DNA from: Nectonema munidae | Taxonomy: Eukaryota > Nematomorpha > Nectonematoida > Nectonematidae | DNA length: 64,000 nucleotides | Assembly: GCA_030549495.1 (NCBI GenBank) | Contig: JAUIRK010000649.1 | Coordinates: 248,001-312,000, forward strand | Direction: 5' to 3' | Part shown: one piece after another, positions 58,311-64,000 of the stretch | Position numbering within the stretch: position 1 is the first letter of the stretch | Layout: each line of letters begins with the position of its first letter | The notes under the pieces: model-generated | What the model was told of the DNA's origin: nothing | The model's input: the letters and a program-made list of their open reading frames with translations, nothing else | Databases searched by the model: none | Translations under genes and position numbers: made by a program

Positions 58311-59387
58311 TAAACCAAAAATCCAAATTTGTTTTTGAGTTCTTCAACGATGAAATTTTGGTTTGTATGAAAAAACTAATGCTCTGGTATTTAATCTTAT
58401 TACTAGAGTAATTATTATTGTGTATTTATAGGAAGTTACTGTTATTTAATCTTATAAGTAACAACTTTTTAAACTTTCCCAAGGAAACAAATGTGTGTGT
58501 GTGTGAATTTATGAATATATATGTCATAATGTAAAGTAAATGATAGACTTAGAGATATATCGGATGTGATTTATTCATTTTTTAGAGGTCGCGGATATCA
58601 TAATAGCTATTCTAAGCAAACGTAAGTTTTATACATCTTAACAATTTAGTGGTTATTCTCCAGGAAATCCAAAATTTAGAGATATCAATTATTTTCATAA
58701 AAATTTTGGATAAAATAAAAATTCCGAAAAAAACTTTACCGTATATAGTAAAAAATGTTTGAAAATTGCGGATGTTGAAACTTAAATAATAATCAGGGGA
58801 TGTAAAATTTTTTTGTAGAAAATCGGCATCTGCGGAAACCGATACATCTTTAGTGTTAATACGACAAACCAATCATGCGATCGTATTTTTTGACATACCT
58901 ACTTAATTGGCAGGAAAGAGTTATTGAGAGAATGTGACAGCAAAAGATTAGGAAAATATCAAGACAGCTGTTATGGAGAGTAAAAAAACTGTGAGCGGAA
59001 GAAATCATTCCCTTGAAAGCAGCATTTCTCAGAAAGTTATGATGATGAAGCCACAACTCCTAGCCATTCAGCAACAGCCAATAGCAAGCTCGTAACAAAA
59101 GTGTGAAATTCTTATTATATTTCAATGTTTAACTTGAAAATTTTATTTCTTTAAACATTGGTATTTTTAACGCTATTTTTTTATTGATTTTGAAAATCGT
59201 TCTGAACTTTTTATTCTAGAACTCTTATTTGTAACAGATGTGTAATACAACGTTTATCCTTCTCTCCATAAAAAAACAGTCACTTGTGTAAAAAGTAATT
59301 TTCAAAAAGTCGCGCGGTTGACCGTTCATCATTTATTTTTAGAAAGTGGTTTTTCCTCGTAAAAAGTGTGCACCTCCCTTATTCAAT
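58311..59387. other. AT-rich intergenic DNA
   Basis: No gene supported. A (TG)n run lies at about 58492-58504. A small coding-like word (SESYDDEATTPSHSATANSK, + strand near 59030-59090) is not assignable. Confidence 0.4.
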
Positions 59388-59525
59388 ATGGGATCATAAT
59401 GCAATGCATTTTTTAATTTCTTCCATTTACTTCTATCCGCGTTATCTTTCTAATCTTTGTCAACCACGTTCTTCCATCTCAGGTGCGGCCTTTCGTTTTT
59501 GGTTGACCCTTCTATTTTCATCTTT
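59388..59525 (-). mobile_element. LINE 3'-end fragment
   Basis: On the minus strand KIEGSTKNERPHLRWKNVVD followed by RSKWKKLKNALHYDP resembles the (G)RP..RW.D.V...W...R..W tail of RTE/CR1-like LINE proteins. Only this tail remains, with one stop in it. Confidence 0.4.
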
Positions 59526-59791
59526 GTCTTTGTAATAAAGTTCCATAATTCATAAGATTTGGTTGAAGCAGAAGTTTTACTGCCGGATGCCCTTGCTGAC
59601 GCAAAAAACTGAAACACAGAAAATGTGAAAAAAGTGATACTTACAATTCTAACCTCGACTTTTGCAACTCACTCAAATCAATGTTGGGTCAGGAGATTAC
59701 AAGTTCTTCAAAATACATATGCTAAGTTAACCCAACAAGGTTTAAATAAAATAAAAGTCTAATTTTTTGAAACTAGTTCATTTTTTTCGTA

Positions 59792-59899
59792 TTAAAAAAA
59801 TGACTCCTAACGCCCAATGTCGACTATAGACGACTTTACAAAAATAAAATCGTTTGCGTTTATCAAAGTCTTTAATGGGTTAGGGAGTCATTTGGTTAA
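59792..59899. mobile_element. nested palindromic TTAA element beside piggyBac 3
   Basis: TTAA at 59792-59795 and 59896-59899 bound 100 bp. The outer inverted repeat is AAATGACTCCTAA / (inward from the right) CCAAATGACTCCCTAA. Inside it is a MITE-like palindrome with ends CGCCCAATGTCGAC and CCCATTAAAGAC and a TTTTGTAAAGTCG(T/A)C word shared with the copy at 44188. It abuts the C-terminal end of piggyBac 3 and may be that element's own terminus. Confidence 0.5.
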
Positions 59900-60900
59900 T
59901 ACAAAAAATTAGGATTGTTGAAAAGATTGGCAGCAATTTTTTAAGTGCAAAAAAGTGTCACATTTTTTACATTTAATTTTTGAATAAAAACAGCGTCTTG
60001 ATGTATTCAGCGATTCTGAATTAGGGTTAATACTGTCTGTTCTTATATCTTTACTTGGAACACACTTTCTCCCTTTTGGAACCGTTTTGACTTTTTAAGA
60101 AGAACTTTCTTAATCTTTGTTACACATGTTGGACTTATTGACAATTTGATACAACCTCAAAGAAAAAATTAAGGCTGTGTTTATCGAATATATTATCAGT
60201 GGCCAGTACCACTTTTTGTTTTTTATTTGAGGCCTATACAAAGACAAAACTGATCAAATAGATCTACGCCGTCCATTCCTTTGTTGTAAGCATTTATACT
60301 AACTTTTAATTTGTCACATCCTTTTTTGAATATTATTCAAAGAAAAGAGAAACTTTCTGAATTTGTGCAAACAGTAACAATTGAACTGTGCATCCATTTT
60401 GTAATTTGAACACCATTATTACTAAAATTTTCAAAAAATCCTTTCTTTTTTAAAAAAACTCGTTCTATTTGTTAAAGGGCACTTTGACGATCTGTTTTCT
60501 TTCATGATTCCAGTAACCCTGATATCTTTATCATTCATCTCTTTTATCAAAGAAAAAGAAGTGAAAAAGTTATCAAAGGAAAAACTGGTGTTGTGTTGGA
60601 TAAGGACAACTAAAAACCATTTTTTGACTACTACTCGTGTTCCCAAAGATTCTTTAGGATTGCAAACTTTTTTTTTACCTTCATAAATATCTAACTTATA
60701 TGGCACACCAGTTGAAGTTGCAAGAACCCATGTTTTAAAACCAAAACGAATGGGTTTATTTCTAATAAACTGTTTCCAGCCATTCCGCCAATAGTAAGGC
60801 GTCATCGACTGACTCGCTCAAATCTTCATGGATAACTCCAAATTTCATAAGTTTGGAATTAAGAATTTCAAACAAGGGTTTTTAGCCATTTTTCTTTCTG
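59900..60900 (-). pseudogene. piggyBac element 3 transposase, broken
   Basis: Read on the minus strand: SKLMKFGVIHEDLSESVDD (60860-60805), YYWRNGWKQFIRNKPIRFGF (60795-60735), TWVLATSTGVPYKLDIYEGK, then FSFDNFFTSFSLIKEM with RVTGIMKENR (second Asp; 60590-60500), and NAYNKGMDGVDLFDQF (third Asp; about 60290-60245). A KCDTFF-type Cys word lies near the C-terminus (about 59960). The first Asp region is damaged by a frame change near 60806. It is closer to PGBD-type (KQFIRNKPIRFGF) than the copy at 2771, so it is a different lineage. Confidence 0.8.
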
Positions 60901-60904
60901 ATAG

Positions 60905-61010
60905 ATTACACAATGTAACAAAGATTTTGTTTGAGTGAATTTTTTGGTTATTTGTCTTTTATTAGGTCGTAAGAATGAAGAAAAAGCATGTTTCATGTCG
61001 CTAATCTTTA
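60905..61010 (-). repeat. dispersed repeat R, copy 1 (inverted)
   Basis: On the minus strand: GCTTTTTCTTCATTCTTACG, ACCTAATAAAAGACAAATAA, CCAAAAAATTCACTCAAAC, TTTGTTACATTGTGT. The same order of words occurs at 62830-62905 and 63188-63283 on the + strand. Confidence 0.6.
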
Positions 61011-61309
61011 TTTAAGAAATGACACCGATTTTTTGAAAAATAACAAAAAATTGTATATTTACATAAAATTGCCTTTAAACATTACTGAAACTATACAACA
61101 GCGTTGAAACATACAAGGATATGCTAATCAAAAGTAAAATATACCATACTGTTGATCGTTATGTGATTTAGAAAATATTTTGAAAAAAATATCATTTATT
61201 TAAGTATGATTTATATGATTCATTCAAGTAGTCATTTGATATATGATAATTTGTTTCCGTTCTTCAACTCGTCTTATTATATTTGCTCTTTTATTTACAG
61301 ATATTGTCT

Positions 61310-62710
61310 CACGATGGCTTCTCTTCGAGGTTACTGCAAGCATGATCCTGATAACTTCTGCTGTCTGCGGAGTCTTTCTGAATGTCAAGTCAGTCAAGTA
61401 CACCATAGTTGAAGGGAACCTCCTCTGTTCGGCTTACAACGTGTACTTTAGATTTCAAGTAGGGGACCAGGACAAGAGTTGGGCGCCACACATGGGTTCG
61501 GGAAGCTGTCGGTCCACTCTGGAGTCGTGGTACAGAGGGAAGTAACAAAAACTGAAGTATGGCGTGCCAAGATTCGGGCGGAAACCAACAGATCACACAA
61601 ACAACTGCTGCTTTTGTATGGTGGTAGCCACGTGTCCGCGCAGGGGTAAGAAGACGTATATGTTCGACTACCCCGATCTTTCATATCTCTTCGTCCTTTG
61701 ATGCATTTTGAGGAGCTTCCAGCCCCCAACTTCCTCCGGTGATCACGGAAGATGCTCGCAGAAGTTCCAGCAGCGAAACAGAAGATGCCTTTGTTGCAGA
61801 TGATAACCTGGCTATTCCGCTTTTCCCTAACCAAGCGGAGCTCAATGATCTTATCTAAGACCTAGAACTCACCAAATGAAAAGCAGAATTACTGACATCC
61901 AGGTTCAAACAGTGGAACTTGTTCAACGAAAACTGTTGGGTAACAAAACAGAGACAACGTCATGACATTCTCTCAGTATTTCACACTGGATGAGAAAGTG
62001 TATTATTGTCACGACATCAATGGCTTGTTTGAAGAAATTGAATTCCCGTATGATCCCTGCAACTGGAGACGGTTCGTGGACAGCTCAAATAGAAGCTTGA
62101 AGGCGGTGCTGTTGCAGAATGGTAGCAAGTACCCAAGCATTCCTATCGCCCACTCTAAGGGAAGGCTATGAGAATGCGAAGCACATGATGGGCTTGGTGA
62201 AGTACGAAGAGCAAGATTGGGAAGTGATTGGAGACTTTAAGATGATTTGCTTTTTCACAGGTTTCCAATCGGCTTCACAAAACATCCATGTTTCCTTGAA
62301 ACGAAGGATTGGCTATTAAGAACAGGATTTGTCATTGGCGAGGATCTTGATGCCACCCCTCCACATCAAGCTGGGGCTCATAAAGCAATTTGTGAAGGCA
62401 CTAGATCATGAGTCCGCTGCTTTCAAGCATTTGGAAGCGGTATTTCCAAAGTTGTCGGAGGCCAAAATAAAGGCAGGGGTGTTCGTTGAGCCTCAAATTG
62501 AAAAGCTAATGCATGACACTGCGTTCCCCGGAAAGTTGTTGGCATCGGAGAAACGTCATTGCTGTTGTCCAGGGCTTATTGGGTAACAGCAAGAAAGAAA
62601 ACTACAGTGAACTGGTCGACAATCTTCTCAAGTACTACAAGGAGATTGACTGGAGAATTTCCCTAAAATTACACATATATCGGAGGCTACTCCGAAGAGT
62701 ATGGTAGTTT
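61310..62710 (+). pseudogene. broken copy of a multi-copy arthropod protein family of unknown function
   Basis: Several frames carry blocks of a protein I know as a recurring uncharacterised family in arthropod and other invertebrate genomes: GYCKHDPDNFC, VYFRFQVGDQDKSWAPH, a DHTNN-CCFCM block, EVYYCHDI-like and RRFVDSSNRSLKAVLLQNGS, YPSIPIAHS, LMPPLHIKLGLIKQFVKALD, FPKLSEAKIKAGVFVEPQIE and NLLKYYKEIDWRISLKLH. The order is kept, but there are several breaks, an internal deletion after about 62280, and the C-terminus is missing. It has no introns and higher GC than its flanks. Its high copy number elsewhere suggests a mobile origin; I do not know the class. The family name and function are not established to my knowledge. 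Confidence 0.65.
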
Positions 62711-64000
62711 GGTCCTAGAAACCCAGCATCTTCACCGTTTCAACGTTGTTCTATAGTTTTAGTAATGTTCAAAGACATTTTTCTGCAATTTTCTTATGAA
62801 AATTTACAATTTTTTGTTATTTTTCAAAAAATGGATGGCGCATGAAAGATATGCTTTTTCTTCATTTTTATGACATAATAAAAGACAAACAACCAAAAAT
62901 TCAATATAAATATCTATAAAAAACAAATATAACAAGATTAAGTGAAGAAAAAGAGCGGAAATAAAGTCAAAAATAAATAAATCACCTATTTGAATAAATC
63001 GTATCAATCATGTTTGAATAATCTACTTGTGATAAAAATAAACTTCTCGATGTGAGTTTTTATTAACATGACGATAATGAAAAGTCTGACTTCTGGAAAG
63101 CGTATTGATAGATGTTTCAAGTGTAATTTATAGTTTCGGTAGTTACTTCAAGAAATATCGCTGGCATTTTTAAAATAACGATTAGTCAAAAACGCGATAT
63201 AATTTTTTTTTCATGCTTATGACCTAATAAAAAATAAACAAACAAAAATTGACTCAAACATTTTTGTTACATAGTGTTATTGTTGTTTGCACAATGAAGA
63301 AACTTTTTCAATTCCTGATATCGATTTCTACTCATTGTTGAAAGAAAAGTTGGAATTCAATATCTTTGTTGACACCAATAATCTCTTTCAGAAGTTCTGA
63401 CATTATAGCCGGGTGAAAAAATTAAGCCGATCAAATTACACATTTCTTTCTTAGAAACATAAAAGTTTGGAAAATTATGATTTCTTTTAGCGTAGGCGTT
63501 CTTGTCAACAAATCAAGCATTTCTTCGAATACATCAAAAAAATTTGTCAGCATGTGAAGCGCTATTTTCATTGATTTCACCCTGTTCAATGTTTTCTACG
63601 AAGAATGTTGCATTTTGATCCAAGATGAAAAAGCTCTTAATCATTTGAAATCCTTTACAAAAACTTCTTTTGAATTGCTTTCTTCGAAATACTGTAATTG
63701 TTTACTACTTGATCTGAGTCTTATCGATAATATAAAGTGTTTCAAAAACATTCTTAGTTTGTTCTATACAAATTATGATCATGTTTTAAATTTATGATTG
63801 AATTACATGCTGCACAACTGTACAAACTTGAACACATATATATATATATCCAAATGCAATTAAAAAATAATCCAAATATTTCAACGATGCGTCTACTGAA
63901 AAGGGCCTAAATTAATTCAGAATAATCACATACATCACTAGAGTGTGCTATAAAATATGGGCTGATGGTACGGAAAAGAGCGAACGTTAATCCCTTATTA
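62711..64000. other. AT-rich DNA with two more copies of repeat R
   Basis: Repeat R copies lie at 62830-62905 (ATGCTTTTTCTTCATTTTTA, then ATAATAAAAGACAAACAACC) and 63188-63283 (CATGCTTATGACCTAATAAA, then GACTCAAACATTTTTGTTAC). An open stretch at 63615-63797 (+) has no recognisable family. A short (AT)n run is at 63838-63848. No gene is supported. Confidence 0.45.

Noticed and set aside
1-64000. LTR elements, Polintons or other virus-like copies
   Set aside because: I saw no paired LTRs, protease, integrase, capsid or envelope motifs; all reverse transcriptase pieces are LINE-type.
1-64000. CRISPR arrays, bacterial operons or phage genes
   Set aside because: The window is eukaryotic; the tandem repeats at 21755 and 47985 lack regular spacers and are not CRISPR.

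Overview
The window is an AT-rich invertebrate nuclear segment, mostly decayed transposons and long gene-poor stretches, with three host genes. The gene set (a UBIAD1-type prenyltransferase, a USO1/p115 tether and a C2H2 zinc-finger regulator), the very AT-rich non-coding DNA and the mix of piggyBac, Tigger, hAT, Mutator-like and LINE elements fit an arthropod. A copepod such as a sea louse is my best guess. That is inference from composition and protein resemblance, not a database result.

Layout. 1-8.5 kb: two copies of one RNase H-bearing LINE flank a decayed piggyBac (about 2.1-5.1 kb). 10.3-11.1 kb (+): intronless UBIAD1 homologue. 15.1-17.9 kb (-): intronless USO1/p115 homologue, convergent with UBIAD1. 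18-31 kb: transposon graveyard with a tRNA-derived SINE, a Tigger, a three-copy tandem repeat, a hAT remnant, a second piggyBac, a LINE fragment, a Mutator-like element, a fourth LINE and another SINE. 31-40 kb: AT-rich DNA with short inverted-repeat elements, an internally deleted hAT and a slightly GC-richer 1.5 kb stretch. 40.9-56.1 kb (+): four phase-0 exons of a C2H2 zinc-finger gene whose 5' exons I cannot see; its introns hold MITEs, a Tigger and a partial copy of its own first visible exon. 56-64 kb: a hAT MITE with a perfect 8-bp target duplication, a LINE tail, a third piggyBac (-) and a broken copy of a multi-copy arthropod protein family.

The most striking structure is not a gene. 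At least a dozen short TTAA-flanked elements are scattered through the window. They carry 13-bp terminal inverted repeats of the form CCC-N8-CC. The middle differs between elements, but the two ends of one element match each other. Elements with different termini share an internal array of three CAGACGAT-like boxes, spaced 20-22 bp and then 33 bp (about two and three helical turns). One 76-bp copy has exactly the length expected if box 1 had recombined with box 3 of a 131-bp element. A second group carries the same box in convergent orientation. I read these as piggyBac-type MITEs with a shared internal module; no description of such a module is known to me.

The host genes act in separate processes: isoprenoid quinone/prenyl metabolism in membranes (UBIAD1), vesicle tethering at the Golgi (USO1) and probable transcriptional control (zinc-finger gene). 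Nothing suggests they work as a unit.
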